Source: Paracoccaceae bacterium (GTDB lineage Bacteria; Pseudomonadota; Alphaproteobacteria; Rhodobacterales; Rhodobacteraceae). From it: a stretch of 64,000 bases of DNA. Below, in pieces: positions 50,313 to 60,800 of this stretch. The translations under genes and the position numbers were made by a program. The stretch lies in NCBI GenBank assembly GCA_002709405.1, contig PAQV01000031.1, positions 1 through 64,000 of the forward strand, read 5' to 3'. The notes below the pieces were generated by a model. That model was not told where the DNA came from and ran no database searches. It saw nothing but the letters and a program-made list of their open reading frames with translations. How positions within the stretch are numbered: position 1 is the stretch's first letter; the number at the start of each line of letters is the position of its first letter.

Positions 50313-51047
50313 ATGTCGATCTGGGAATACGCCAACCCGAAGAAATTCCTGCGCACCACCGAAGCGGTCCTGCCGTATCTGTGGGGGGCCGCGGGCCTGT
50401 GCCTTGTGGTCGGACTCGTCTGGGGCTTCTTCTTCACGCCCGACGATTACCGCCAGGGATCGACCGTCAAGATCATCTACCTGCACGTGCCCTCGGCGCT
50501 GATGGCCATCAATGCCTGGCTGATGATGCTGGTGGCCTCGCTGATCTGGCTGATCCGCCGCCACCACGTGTCGGCTCTGGCCGCCCGGGCCGCGGCCCCC
50601 GTGGGCATCGCCATGACCCTGATCGCCCTGATGACCGGGGCCATCTGGGGCCAGCCGATGTGGGGCACCTGGTGGGCCTGGGATCCGCGCCTGACCTCGT
50701 TCCTGATCCTGTTCCTGTTCTACCTGGGCTATGTCGCGCTTTGGGCCGCGATCGAGGATCCGGACACGGCGGCCGACCTGACCTCGGTCCTGTGCATCGT
50801 GGGCTCGGTCTTTGCCATCCTCAGCCGCTATGCCGTGAACTTCTGGAACCAGGGCCTGCACCAGGGCGCGTCGCTGTCGCTCGACAAGGAGGAAAACGTG
50901 GCCGATGTCTTCTACCAGCCGCTGCTGGTGGCCATCGCGGGCTTTGTCCTGCTGTTCCTGGCGTTGGTGCTGTATCGCACGGGCACCGAGATTCGCGCCC
51001 GCCGGATCCGGGCGCTGCTGGCCCGCGACCGGGCGAGGGCGGCCTGA
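50313..51047 (+). CDS. ccmC: heme exporter protein CcmC
   Basis: This is the heme-handling membrane protein of 244 residues that presents heme to CcmE. The Trp-rich periplasmic motif WGTWWAWDPRLTSFLILF (near residues 115-133) is the family's WxWD signature. Two histidines, in YLHVPSALM (near 60) and NQGLHQGASL (near 180), are the axial heme ligands. Six membrane helices are visible. ATG 50313 was chosen because it gives the MSIWEYANPKKF start seen in the family. The ccmD start shares the last base of its stop codon. Confidence 0.96.
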   Translation: MSIWEYANPKKFLRTTEAVLPYLWGAAGLCLVVGLVWGFFFTPDDYRQGSTVKIIYLHVPSALMAINAWLMMLVASLIWLIRRHHVSALAARAAAPVGIAMTLIALMTGAIWGQPMWGTWWAWDPRLTSFLILFLFYLGYVALWAAIEDPDTAADLTSVLCIVGSVFAILSRYAVNFWNQGLHQGASLSLDKEENVADVFYQPLLVAIAGFVLLFLALVLYRTGTEIRARRIRALLARDRARAA

Positions 51048-51202
51048 TGCCCGATCTTGGCAAATACGCCGACACGGTGCTGTCGGCCTACGCGGTGTCG
51101 GTTGCCGTTCTGATCGCCCTTGTCGCCCTGACCATCTGGCGCGGGCGCAAGGTGCGCGCCGAAATGCACCGCGTCGAGGAAAGGATGCGCCGGAATGGCT
51201 AA
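51047..51202 (+). CDS. ccmD: heme exporter protein CcmD
   Basis: This very small membrane subunit (51 residues) stabilises the CcmABC-E complex. It has the family form: a short start (MPDLGKYADTVLSAYAVS), one membrane helix (about 15-31, VAVLIALVALTIWRG) and a charged helix ending EERMRRNG. The ATG overlaps the ccmC stop by one base, and the gene ends inside the ccmG start (8-base overlap). Confidence 0.93.
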   Translation: MPDLGKYADTVLSAYAVSVAVLIALVALTIWRGRKVRAEMHRVEERMRRNG

Positions 51203-51731
51203 GGTCTCGCCCCTGATGATCGCCCCGCCCGCGATCTTTGCCGCCCTGGTCATCACCTTCGGCATCGGCATGTTCCGCGACGATCCCGACGCGCTGCCCT
51301 CGGCCCGCCAGGGCCAGCCGGCCCCCAAGGTCCAGGTCACAAAGCTGGGCGACAAGACGGCCTTCACCGACGCCGACCTGCGCGACGGCGAGGTCAAGCT
51401 GGTCAACTTCTGGGCCTCCTGGTGCGCACCCTGCCGGGTCGAACATCCCAACCTCGACGCGCTCGCGGCCGAGGGCCTGACCATCTATGGCGTCAACTAC
51501 AAGGACGAAGCGGCCAACGCCCTTGGCTTCCTGGCCGAACTGGGCGACCCCTACGACCGCATCGGGGCGGATACATCGGGCCGCATGGGCCTGGACTGGG
51601 GCCTCTACGGCGTGCCCGAAACCTATGTCATCGGCCCGGACGGAGAGGTCATCCTCCGCTTTGCCGGCCCGCTGACCCAACGGGCCATCGCCGACACCCT
51701 GCGCCCGGCCCTGGAAAAGGCCGGGTACTAA
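51195..51731 (+). CDS. ccmG: thiol:disulphide interchange protein CcmG (DsbE)
   Basis: This membrane-anchored periplasmic thioredoxin-like protein (178 residues) reduces apocytochrome c or CcmH before heme attachment. An N-terminal helix (residues about 7-25) is followed by the active site NFWASWCAPCRVEHP (WCAPC near residue 76), GVNYKDEAANAL, and the cis-proline region GVPETYVIGPDGEV. It is the last gene of the ccmABCDG cluster. A hairpin follows at 51783-51810. CcmE, CcmF and CcmH are not in this window. Confidence 0.95.
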   Translation: MAKVSPLMIAPPAIFAALVITFGIGMFRDDPDALPSARQGQPAPKVQVTKLGDKTAFTDADLRDGEVKLVNFWASWCAPCRVEHPNLDALAAEGLTIYGVNYKDEAANALGFLAELGDPYDRIGADTSGRMGLDWGLYGVPETYVIGPDGEVILRFAGPLTQRAIADTLRPALEKAGY

Positions 51732-51782
51732 ACCCCTAACCAGGGCCCATTGGACAAATCCGCTTTAAGGCGAGTTTTCCGA

Positions 51783-51810
51783 CAATACGCGGCACATTTC
51801 CCGCGTATTG
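51783..51810. terminator. hairpin after the ccm operon
   Basis: CAATACGCGG (51783-51792) and its exact complement (51801-51810) enclose an 8-base loop, CACATTTC. It lies 51 bases past the ccmG stop and 83 bases before the RTX gene. It could terminate the ccm transcript or act as an operator for the RTX gene; no T-run follows. Confidence 0.5.
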
Positions 51811-51893
51811 AATAACAATTGCCGTAAAATTGCCCAGATCAACGGGCAAGATGGCCGAAACGCGCCGTCTTGCATCGCTGAAAGGTGGGTCCC

Positions 51894-52703
51894 TTGGACG
51901 CCTATTCCCTTGCCATACTCGGAAACGCCCTGCTGTCGGTCTTCGCGCTTGGCCTGATGCTCGATCCCATCGGCCTCTTCGGCGACGACGATGATGATGA
52001 CGACGACGACACCACCACGATCATCGACGACGAAGACCAGACCGTCACCCTGACCGAAGGCGACGACACCTTCACTGGGGGCAGCGGCGCGGACACCGTC
52101 TTTGCCGCCGAAGGCGACGACCAGGTCGCGGGCGAGGCCGGCGACGATGTGCTGTACGGCGGCGACGGCGACGACCTGCTCGAAGGCGGCACCGGCGACG
52201 ACGCGATCGAGGGCAACCTGGGCGACGACATCCTGCTGGGCGGCGACGGAGACGACGCCCTTGTCGGCGGCTCGGGCACCGATACCCTGGTGGGCGGCGC
52301 CGGCGACGACGTGCTGACATCGGACCGGCTGGACGAGGACGCGGCCTTCAACCGGGGCGAGGCCGAAAGCCTGTCGGGCGGGGACGGGGACGACATCCTT
52401 ATCCTGTCCACCGGCGACACCGCCACCGGCGGCGAGGGCACCGACCAGTTCGGCGTTGTGGTCGTGGGCGGCGAAGACCCCGCCACGATCGAGGATTTCG
52501 ACACCGAAACCGAGGTGCTCGCCCTCTACTACGACCCCGCCGATTACGACGACGAGGAACCCGAACTGACGCTCAGCATCGACGAGGACGCCAACCAGAC
52601 ATTGTTGTCGCTCAACGGCCAGCAGGTCGTGACGCTCAACGGGGTGCAGGACCTCAATATTGAAGACGTGGCCCTGCTGACCGAAGACACCCTGACGGGC
52701 TGA
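51894..52703 (+). CDS. RTX calcium-binding repeat protein with hydrophobic N-terminus
   Basis: This protein is about 269 residues long from TTG 51894; AAAGGTGG lies 5 bases upstream. GTG 51885 is an alternative with no site. Residues 1-28 are hydrophobic (DAYSLAILGNALLSVFALGLML) and could be a membrane anchor or an unusual signal. A run of nine Asp follows near residue 29. Residues about 50-150 hold RTX nonapeptides (GGDGDDLLEG, GGDGDDALVG, GGAGDDVLTS types), which bind calcium in a beta-roll. The C-terminal part (about 160-269) is acidic and beta-rich with a final DLNIEDVALLTEDT. RTX proteins usually leave by type I secretion from the C-terminus; no secretion genes are nearby. Function unknown. 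Confidence 0.75.
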   Translation: MDAYSLAILGNALLSVFALGLMLDPIGLFGDDDDDDDDDTTTIIDDEDQTVTLTEGDDTFTGGSGADTVFAAEGDDQVAGEAGDDVLYGGDGDDLLEGGTGDDAIEGNLGDDILLGGDGDDALVGGSGTDTLVGGAGDDVLTSDRLDEDAAFNRGEAESLSGGDGDDILILSTGDTATGGEGTDQFGVVVVGGEDPATIEDFDTETEVLALYYDPADYDDEEPELTLSIDEDANQTLLSLNGQQVVTLNGVQDLNIEDVALLTEDTLTG

Positions 52704-52727
52704 CCCCAAAGCCCAAAGCCAAAGGCC

Positions 52728-53420
52728 CTACAGCCTGTAGCCACCACTCACGGTCAGGATCTCTCCGGTTATGAACCCCGCCGCGTCCGAGGCCAGGAAC
52801 CGCACCGCCCGGGCAATGTCCTGCGGCACGCCCGCCCGGCCCAGGGCGGTCTCGGCCACGAACTGGTCCACCAGCTCGGGCGGGCGCGGGGCCTCTGGCA
52901 GCTCGATCGCGCCGGGGGCCACGGCATTCACCCGGATCCCCAAAGGCCCCAGCTCCTTGGCCATGCCCTTGGTCCACAGGTTGATCGCCGCCTTCGACGC
53001 CCCGTAGGTCACCGCATCGCGCGGGGGCATCACCGCGTTGACCGACGAAATCGACACCACCGCCGCGCCGGGCTTCAGATGGGGCAGGGCGGCCGACAAC
53101 AGGGCCACCGGGGCCAGGTAATTCACATCCATGATCCGCTTGTGATCGCCCGGCACATGCGCCGACTTCGGGGTCGAGGCCACGATGCCTGCGTTGTTCA
53201 CGATCACGTCCAGCCGTCCGAAACGGGCCATCACCTCGTCGATGATCCGCCCCGCCGCCGCCGGTTCCGCCAGGTCGGCCCGGATCGCCAGCCGGCTGTC
53301 ATCAAAGACCGGCTCGGTCGAACTCCAGGTGAAGGCGATGTCGTGATCCGAGGCCAGGTCGTCGACGATGGCCCGGCCGATGCCGCGCGCGCCTCCGGTG
53401 ATCAGGGCTACCTTGGTCAT
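52728..53420 (-). CDS. short-chain dehydrogenase/reductase (SDR)
   Basis: This NAD(P)-dependent oxidoreductase of 230 residues has the classical SDR layout: TGGARGIGRAI at residues 8-18, NNAGIVAS near 75, catalytic Ser in VSISSVNAV near 124, and YGASKAAINLW with the Y-x3-K pair near 138. The end FITGEILTVSGGYRL resembles 3-oxoacyl-ACP reductase-type enzymes. The substrate is not predictable. It is on the minus strand, converging with the RTX gene and downstream of the UPF0126 gene with only 20 bases between. Confidence 0.88.
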   Translation of the reverse strand: MTKVALITGGARGIGRAIVDDLASDHDIAFTWSSTEPVFDDSRLAIRADLAEPAAAGRIIDEVMARFGRLDVIVNNAGIVASTPKSAHVPGDHKRIMDVNYLAPVALLSAALPHLKPGAAVVSISSVNAVMPPRDAVTYGASKAAINLWTKGMAKELGPLGIRVNAVAPGAIELPEAPRPPELVDQFVAETALGRAGVPQDIARAVRFLASDAAGFITGEILTVSGGYRL

Positions 53421-53440
53421 GGGGGACTCCGTTTAACTGT

Positions 53441-54079
53441 TTACTCATCAGGAGAGGTCAGGACAGGCAGGGACCAGCCCCGCGCATGGGCGATCAGCCG
53501 CACCACCACGGCGGCCGCAAAGATGACGACCTGGGCCAGGTCGGCCACCCATGCGGACGTCCCTGCCAGCCGGTCACAGGCAAACAGCGCCAGGCCCACG
53601 AAGACCGCGATGATCCCGTAGAACCCCGACCGCAGCACCACCGGCACGTCGCCGATCAGGCTGTCGCGCAGCAACCCGCCCCCGGTGGCCGTCAGGAAGG
53701 CCAGAAGCGTCACGCCGAAGATGCCCAGCCCGTGCTCCAGCGCCAGAGACCCTCCGATCAGCGCAAAGGCCGCCAGGCCGATGGCATCAGCCGTCACGAA
53801 GGTCCAGCGCCGGTCGACCCGGCGGATTCCCGTCCAGTGCAGCACCAGCCCGGCGATCACCGTGGCAAAGATCAGCGTCGTCGCCCGCCGGTTGGTCAGG
53901 ATATGGGGCACCTCTCCCAGCAGCACCTGGCTCAGCGCACCCCCGGCCGAGGCCGTCAGGAAGGCCACGATCACCAGCCCCAGCAGGTCCAGTTGCCGGC
54001 GCGCACCGGCCACGAAGCCCGAATAGGCAAAGGCCACGGTGCCGATCATGTCGAAGGCGGTCAGCCACATCCTGCTCAT
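53441..54079 (-). CDS. UPF0126 / TRIC-like channel family protein
   Basis: This 212-residue membrane protein belongs to the UPF0126 (YicG) family. It has two internal repeats with glycine-kinked helices: FDMIGTVAFAYSGFVAGARR and FLTASAGGALSQVLLGEVP in the first, and ADAIGLAAFALIGGSLALEH and FLTATGGGLLRDSLIGDVP in the second. The A-G-G-G-x-L/x-R-D motif after each is characteristic. Related proteins were shown to form trimeric cation channels. About seven helices. It is upstream of and probably co-transcribed with the SDR. Confidence 0.85.
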   Translation of the reverse strand: MSRMWLTAFDMIGTVAFAYSGFVAGARRQLDLLGLVIVAFLTASAGGALSQVLLGEVPHILTNRRATTLIFATVIAGLVLHWTGIRRVDRRWTFVTADAIGLAAFALIGGSLALEHGLGIFGVTLLAFLTATGGGLLRDSLIGDVPVVLRSGFYGIIAVFVGLALFACDRLAGTSAWVADLAQVVIFAAAVVVRLIAHARGWSLPVLTSPDE

Positions 54080-54286
54080 CCGGTTGCGTTTGCCCGTTTA
54101 TCGGCCCGTCCGCCCTGCGAAGTCCATAGCCCGGCCTGCCCAGGTGACGTACCGTCGTCCTGCACCCGACCCGCAGGCCCACCGATCATGCAGGCCCAAT
54201 GAACTGGCCTCTCGATCCTGCTGACACCACCCTGTCAGCAGCTGTCTGCTAGCCATGACAGGACACACCAACCAAGGATCCGACCC

Positions 54287-54895
54287 ATGCTGACGCTGTA
54301 TTATTCGCCCCAAAGCCGCGCCACCCGCGTAAATGCCCTGCTGCACGCCATGGACCGCGTTGCCGATGTGCAGATCCGCACGATGGACATTATCCGCCAC
54401 GACGGCACCGGCCGCCGCGATCCGCGCAATCCTCACCCCGAGGGCAAGGTGCCGGCGCTCGACACCGGCTCGGGGCTGATGACCGAAAGCAACGCGATCA
54501 TGCTGTACCTGACCGATCACTTTGCCAGCCCCATGGGGCCCGGGCCGGGCCATCCCGACCGGGGCGCCTACCTGACCTGGATGACCTGGGCCAGTGGCGT
54601 GCAAGAGCCCTGCTACATCGCGCTGGCCGGCGGCTATGCCGACAACGCCGCCACGCGCTCGGCCTATCGGGGCGTGACCGAGATCGCCGACCGTTTGGAC
54701 ACCGCCCTGGCCCATGGCCCCTGGCTTTTGGGAGAGCACTTTTCGGCGGCCGATCTGTTGGTGTCCTCGGTCTATCACTGGGCGCCCCAGTGGATCCCCG
54801 ACCGCCCGGCAGTGCGCGCCTGGGTCGCGCGCTGCGCCGCCCATCCCAGCCAGGTCTGGGCCGACGCCCAGGACCGCATCATGCTGGCCGCCTGA
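54287..54895 (+). CDS. glutathione S-transferase family protein
   Basis: This 202-residue soluble protein has a thioredoxin-like N-terminal half (LTLYYSPQSRATRVNALLHAMD, then GKVPALDTGSGLMTESNAIMLYL, where the P-A-L and E-S elements form the glutathione site). The C-terminal half is helical (AHGPWLLGEHFSAADLLVSSVYHW contains the N-capping box and folding motif). Ser7 may take the place of the catalytic Ser/Cys. AAGGATCC precedes the ATG. The substrate is unknown. Confidence 0.88.
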   Translation: MLTLYYSPQSRATRVNALLHAMDRVADVQIRTMDIIRHDGTGRRDPRNPHPEGKVPALDTGSGLMTESNAIMLYLTDHFASPMGPGPGHPDRGAYLTWMTWASGVQEPCYIALAGGYADNAATRSAYRGVTEIADRLDTALAHGPWLLGEHFSAADLLVSSVYHWAPQWIPDRPAVRAWVARCAAHPSQVWADAQDRIMLAA

Positions 54896-55000
54896 AGCGG
54901 GCGTTACGGCGGGGGTTTGCAGCAGGGGTTTGCAGCGGAGGAATGTTAATTTTGGGTTAATTTGCCTCTGCAAGCTATTGAAATCATTGATGCCGGTAAA

Positions 55001-55018
55001 TGTCCCACGCGTGGGACA
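55001..55018. promoter_or_regulatory. perfect 18-bp palindrome
   Basis: TGTCCCACGCGTGGGACA is completely self-complementary and stands in the 191-bp gap between the GST gene and acnA. It is 12 bases away from the acnA terminator stem. A protein binding site is possible; its half-sites (TGTCCCAC) resemble those of ParB-type parS sequences only loosely. A stable hairpin is the simpler reading. Confidence 0.5.
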
Positions 55019-55029
55019 CCGAACACGAA

Positions 55030-55053
55030 AAAGGGCGCCCGACGGCGCCCTTT
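55030..55053 (-). terminator. intrinsic terminator of acnA
   Basis: AAAGGGCGCC (55030-55039) and its complement (55044-55053) enclose CGAC. On the minus strand the stem runs into TTTTTCG, just after the acnA stop. It is a textbook rho-independent terminator. Confidence 0.85.
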
Positions 55054-55086
55054 CCGTGTGTTTTCACGTCCAGAATCCGGCCCCGA

Positions 55087-57873
<2,787 letters not shown>

Positions 57874-57920
57874 GGTTGGCGTCCCTCTCAACAAGTGTGG
57901 GTGAGAATGTTGCTGTCGTT

Positions 57921-57949
57921 TCTATGCATCCGCGCAAAGGCGCGTTCAA
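57921..57949 (-). promoter_or_regulatory. putative sigma70-type promoter of acnA
   Basis: On the minus strand TTGAAC (57949-57944) and CATAGA (57926-57921) are 17 bases apart, 48 bases before the acnA ATG. The first matches -35 consensus at 5 of 6 positions and the second -10 at 4 of 6. No clear operator for an iron regulator is seen around it. Confidence 0.45.
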
Positions 57950-58116
57950 CATTATTCCATTCGGCTTCGATCATTTTGTATGCCACGGTATGCAGATCAA
58001 GGTGGGTGCTGATGTGCCGCATTGCAACGGGTCTGCGACAATCTCGAAAGGGTGATTGGCGTTTCAATCTGCGTCCCAATAGACACGCTGGTGTTGCCAA
58101 TAAGGACGATCCGGGA

Positions 58117-58818
58117 ATGAACCTGTTCAAAGCCATGATAGTGTCTGCTTCGCTTGCCTGCGCGGCACCGGCCCTTGCCGGAGAGAATACTGTGGTGGTT
58201 GAACTCTTTACCTCGCAAGGTTGTTCCTCGTGTCCGCCCGCAGATGCGCTGATGCAGAAACTGGCGACCAAGGATCACGTCATCGCCCTGTCGTTGCACG
58301 TGGACTACTGGGACTACATCGGCTGGAAGGACCGCTTTGCCGATCCGGCCTATACCGCCCGGCAAAAGGCCTATGCCAACAAGGCGGGCCGCCACATGGT
58401 CTATACCCCTCAGATGATCATCAATGGCACTGACCAGGTGGTTGGCGCCAGGGCGATGGACCTGGCCGATCTGATCTCGGCCCATGCCGCGAAACAGGCC
58501 CGGGCCCAGGTCATGGCCGAACGCGAGGGCGACCTGTTGCGCATCGGCGTCGTGCCCCTGGGCGAGGGGCTGGACGGGCGCTACGTGCTGCAACTGGTCC
58601 GCTACAGCGATGTCGAGACGGTCAAGATCACAAAGGGTGAAAATGCCGGCCGCACGGTGACTTACGTCAACGTGGTCGACGGGTGGGAGACGCTGGGCGA
58701 CTGGGATGGCAGCACCGTCCTGACCCTCGAGGCCACCATTTCCGGCGACCGCCCGGCGGTCATCCTCGTGCAGGAACACGGGCCGGGGCCGATCGTCGCC
58801 GCGGCCGAACTCGACTGA
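58117..58818 (+). CDS. DUF1223 family thioredoxin-like periplasmic protein
   Basis: The 233-residue protein has a signal peptide (MNLFKAMIVSASLACAAPALAG). The thioredoxin-like fold carries a TSQGCSSCPPADALMQKLA motif just after the cleavage site, with C-S-S-C-P-P in the active-site position. The VYTPQMIINGTDQVVG strand holds the cis-proline. Members are annotated DUF1223; they may act in disulphide or thiol exchange in the periplasm. No partner gene is visible; acnA lies divergently 243 bases away. ATG 58117 was chosen because the upstream frame lacks sensible coding composition and removing it yields the signal peptide. Confidence 0.88.
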   Translation: MNLFKAMIVSASLACAAPALAGENTVVVELFTSQGCSSCPPADALMQKLATKDHVIALSLHVDYWDYIGWKDRFADPAYTARQKAYANKAGRHMVYTPQMIINGTDQVVGARAMDLADLISAHAAKQARAQVMAEREGDLLRIGVVPLGEGLDGRYVLQLVRYSDVETVKITKGENAGRTVTYVNVVDGWETLGDWDGSTVLTLEATISGDRPAVILVQEHGPGPIVAAAELD

Positions 58819-58821
58819 CGC

Positions 58822-59700
58822 TCAGACTTTCCAGCGCCGGTGAATCCAGAACCATTGGTCCATGTGATCGCGGACCAGCGCTTCCAGCCGTTCGGTGATT
58901 TCGCGGGTCATGGTTTCCGGGTCGGAATGCGGGATCGGGTCCTGCGTGACGATTTCGAAATGCAGCCCGTCCGGCGTGCGCATGCCATAGACCGGCAGCA
59001 GGGGCGCGTTGAACCGTAGGGCCAGTTCGGCCGTCACCAGAGAGGTTGCCGCGGGCTTGCCGAAAAAGGGCATGATCTCGCCCCCCACCGCATGGCGGTC
59101 GGCCACGATGGCCACCACGCCGCCCGATTTCAGGTGGCGCACCATGTTGGCCATGCCCTTGCGGCTTTGGGTGAACAGGGGCTCGCCGATGGCGGTGATG
59201 GCCTTGGTGTAGTGCTTGTTGACGTAAGGATTGTCGAGCGGGCGGTAAAACCCGCCGATCTCGAACCCGTGGTGGATCAGGCTGGCGCGCGCGGCGTCGT
59301 AATTGCCGAAATGGGCGGTGACGATGATCACCGGCCGGCCGTCTTCGCGGGCCTTGGCCAGCACCTCCAGCCCCGGCCCGGTGACCTTGGCCTGCTGTGC
59401 GATCTTCACGAAGGGCGCGCCGGAATAGGTCTCGATCAGGGCCCGGCCCATGTTGTCGGGCACACCCTTGACCAGGCGGTCGACCTCGGCCGGGTCCATG
59501 TCGGGCAGGGTGTGGGCCAGGTTGTTGCGGATGCGCTTGTCGAACCCGGCCAGGGGCGCGATGACGCGCGAGGTCAGCCAGCCGATGAACCGCACCCGTG
59601 CAGCGTAGGGCAGCAGCCGGGCCGCGCCGATCACGGTCATCAGCGCGAGGTTGGTCAGGTACTGACCGATGCGTTTGGAACGGGAAGGAGCGTTGGGCAT
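58822..59700 (-). CDS. lipid A acyltransferase, LpxL/HtrB family
   Basis: This inner-membrane acyltransferase (292 residues) adds a secondary acyl chain to lipid A. The catalytic H-x4-D appears as VTAHFGNYDAARAS near residue 128. The GGFYRPLDNPYVNKHYTKA segment and RKGMANMVRHLKSGGVVAIVADRHA are typical of LpxL-type enzymes, as is the final DHMDQWFWIHRRWK. A single helix near the N-terminus anchors it. It converges with the DUF1223 gene at only 3 bases and is 8 bases downstream of an EamA transporter gene, probably its operon partner. Confidence 0.9.
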   Translation of the reverse strand: MPNAPSRSKRIGQYLTNLALMTVIGAARLLPYAARVRFIGWLTSRVIAPLAGFDKRIRNNLAHTLPDMDPAEVDRLVKGVPDNMGRALIETYSGAPFVKIAQQAKVTGPGLEVLAKAREDGRPVIIVTAHFGNYDAARASLIHHGFEIGGFYRPLDNPYVNKHYTKAITAIGEPLFTQSRKGMANMVRHLKSGGVVAIVADRHAVGGEIMPFFGKPAATSLVTAELALRFNAPLLPVYGMRTPDGLHFEIVTQDPIPHSDPETMTREITERLEALVRDHMDQWFWIHRRWKV

Positions 59701-59708
59701 GGGCAGCG

Positions 59709-60581
59709 TCAGTTGCGGTGGGTTTCACGGTACCAGACATACAGCCCGGCGCAGGAAATGATTGCGGCCCCGACCACGGTCCAGAGGTCGGGCACTTCGT
59801 TGTAAAGGACCAGCCCCCACATCGCGGCCAGGATCAGGCCGACATAGGCATAAGGGGCCAGCATGGCGGCCTCACCGGCGGAGAAGGCGCGGATCATGAA
59901 CAATTGTCCGGTGGTGCCCGCCGCGGCGACCACCAGCATCAGGACGACCGAGGTCGCGTCCAGGGACGTCCAGACGAAGGGGATCAGGGCGCTCAGCACC
60001 AGGGTGCCGACGATGCCGGTGTAGAACAGCGAGGTCCAGATGTCCTCGTCGGCGCCGATGCGCCGGGTCAGCAGGGCATAGGCCGAATAGCAGCAGGCCG
60101 CGCCCAGGGGCAGCAGGGCGGCGGGGCTGAAGACGGAACTGCCGGGGCGGATGATGATGAACGCGCCCAAAAGCGCCACCGCGATGCCGACGATGCGCCG
60201 GGGGCCAAGCTTTTCGCCCAGGAACAGGGCTGCGCCGAGGGTGATGATCACCGGGTTCACCGACATCAGGGCGGCCGCCTCGCTCAGCGGGATCAGGCTG
60301 AGGCTGGTAAAGAAGAAGCCGGTGGCGCCCATCAACAGGGCCGAGCGCAGGATCTGGGCGCCCGGGCGCCGGGTGCGAACGACCCCGCGGGCACGGGGCA
60401 GGATCAGCAGGGTGACCACCAGCATCTGACCGGCATAGCGGGCCCAGAGCGCGGGCACCACGCCGACACGGGGGGCCAGGCCCTTGACCGTGGCATCCAT
60501 CACCGACATCGCCAGGATGGCGGTCAGCATGAAGACGATGGCCTGCCGTTCCCGACTGCCGGACAGGGTAACCTGGGTCAT
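59709..60581 (-). CDS. EamA/DMT family transporter
   Basis: This 290-residue membrane protein has two EamA halves of five helices each. Typical segments: ILAMSVMDATVKGL near the start, FFFTSLSLIPLSEAAALMSVNPVIITLGAALFLGEKL at the end of the first half (helices 3-5, with E-x-L-x at the half boundary), and AMLAPYAYVGLILAAMWGLVLYNEVPD at the end of the second half. The substrate is unknown; many members export amino acids or metabolites. It precedes the LpxL-type gene on the same strand with an 8-base gap. Confidence 0.87.
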   Translation of the reverse strand: MTQVTLSGSRERQAIVFMLTAILAMSVMDATVKGLAPRVGVVPALWARYAGQMLVVTLLILPRARGVVRTRRPGAQILRSALLMGATGFFFTSLSLIPLSEAAALMSVNPVIITLGAALFLGEKLGPRRIVGIAVALLGAFIIIRPGSSVFSPAALLPLGAACCYSAYALLTRRIGADEDIWTSLFYTGIVGTLVLSALIPFVWTSLDATSVVLMLVVAAAGTTGQLFMIRAFSAGEAAMLAPYAYVGLILAAMWGLVLYNEVPDLWTVVGAAIISCAGLYVWYRETHRN

Positions 60582-60800
60582 TGGTGAAAGAGGCGGACGG
60601 CATTAACCATGGGTCGTGTCATATGGGCGCGCGCGGGCGCTGTCCATCTCTGCCGTTCCGACACAGGACTTCGTCGCGTACATGTGGGGCAGGCGGATCC
60701 GGGGGCCGCCTGGCCCTTTTCGGGCGCGAGACAGACGTCGCCGCGTGCTGACGCCCGTTACAGGTGTCCCAGTCCTGCGTTCCTCCCTGTACCCGGGGCC

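Noticed and set aside
52080-52320. Repeat array resembling a CRISPR or minisatellite
   Set aside because: The 9-codon periodicity is the RTX nonapeptide repeat in the coding frame; units diverge at third positions and there are no spacers of fixed length.
55001-55018. parS centromere site
   Set aside because: The centre has two extra bases and the half-sites differ from the usual alphaproteobacterial parS; no parA or parB gene is near. Kept only as an unexplained palindrome.
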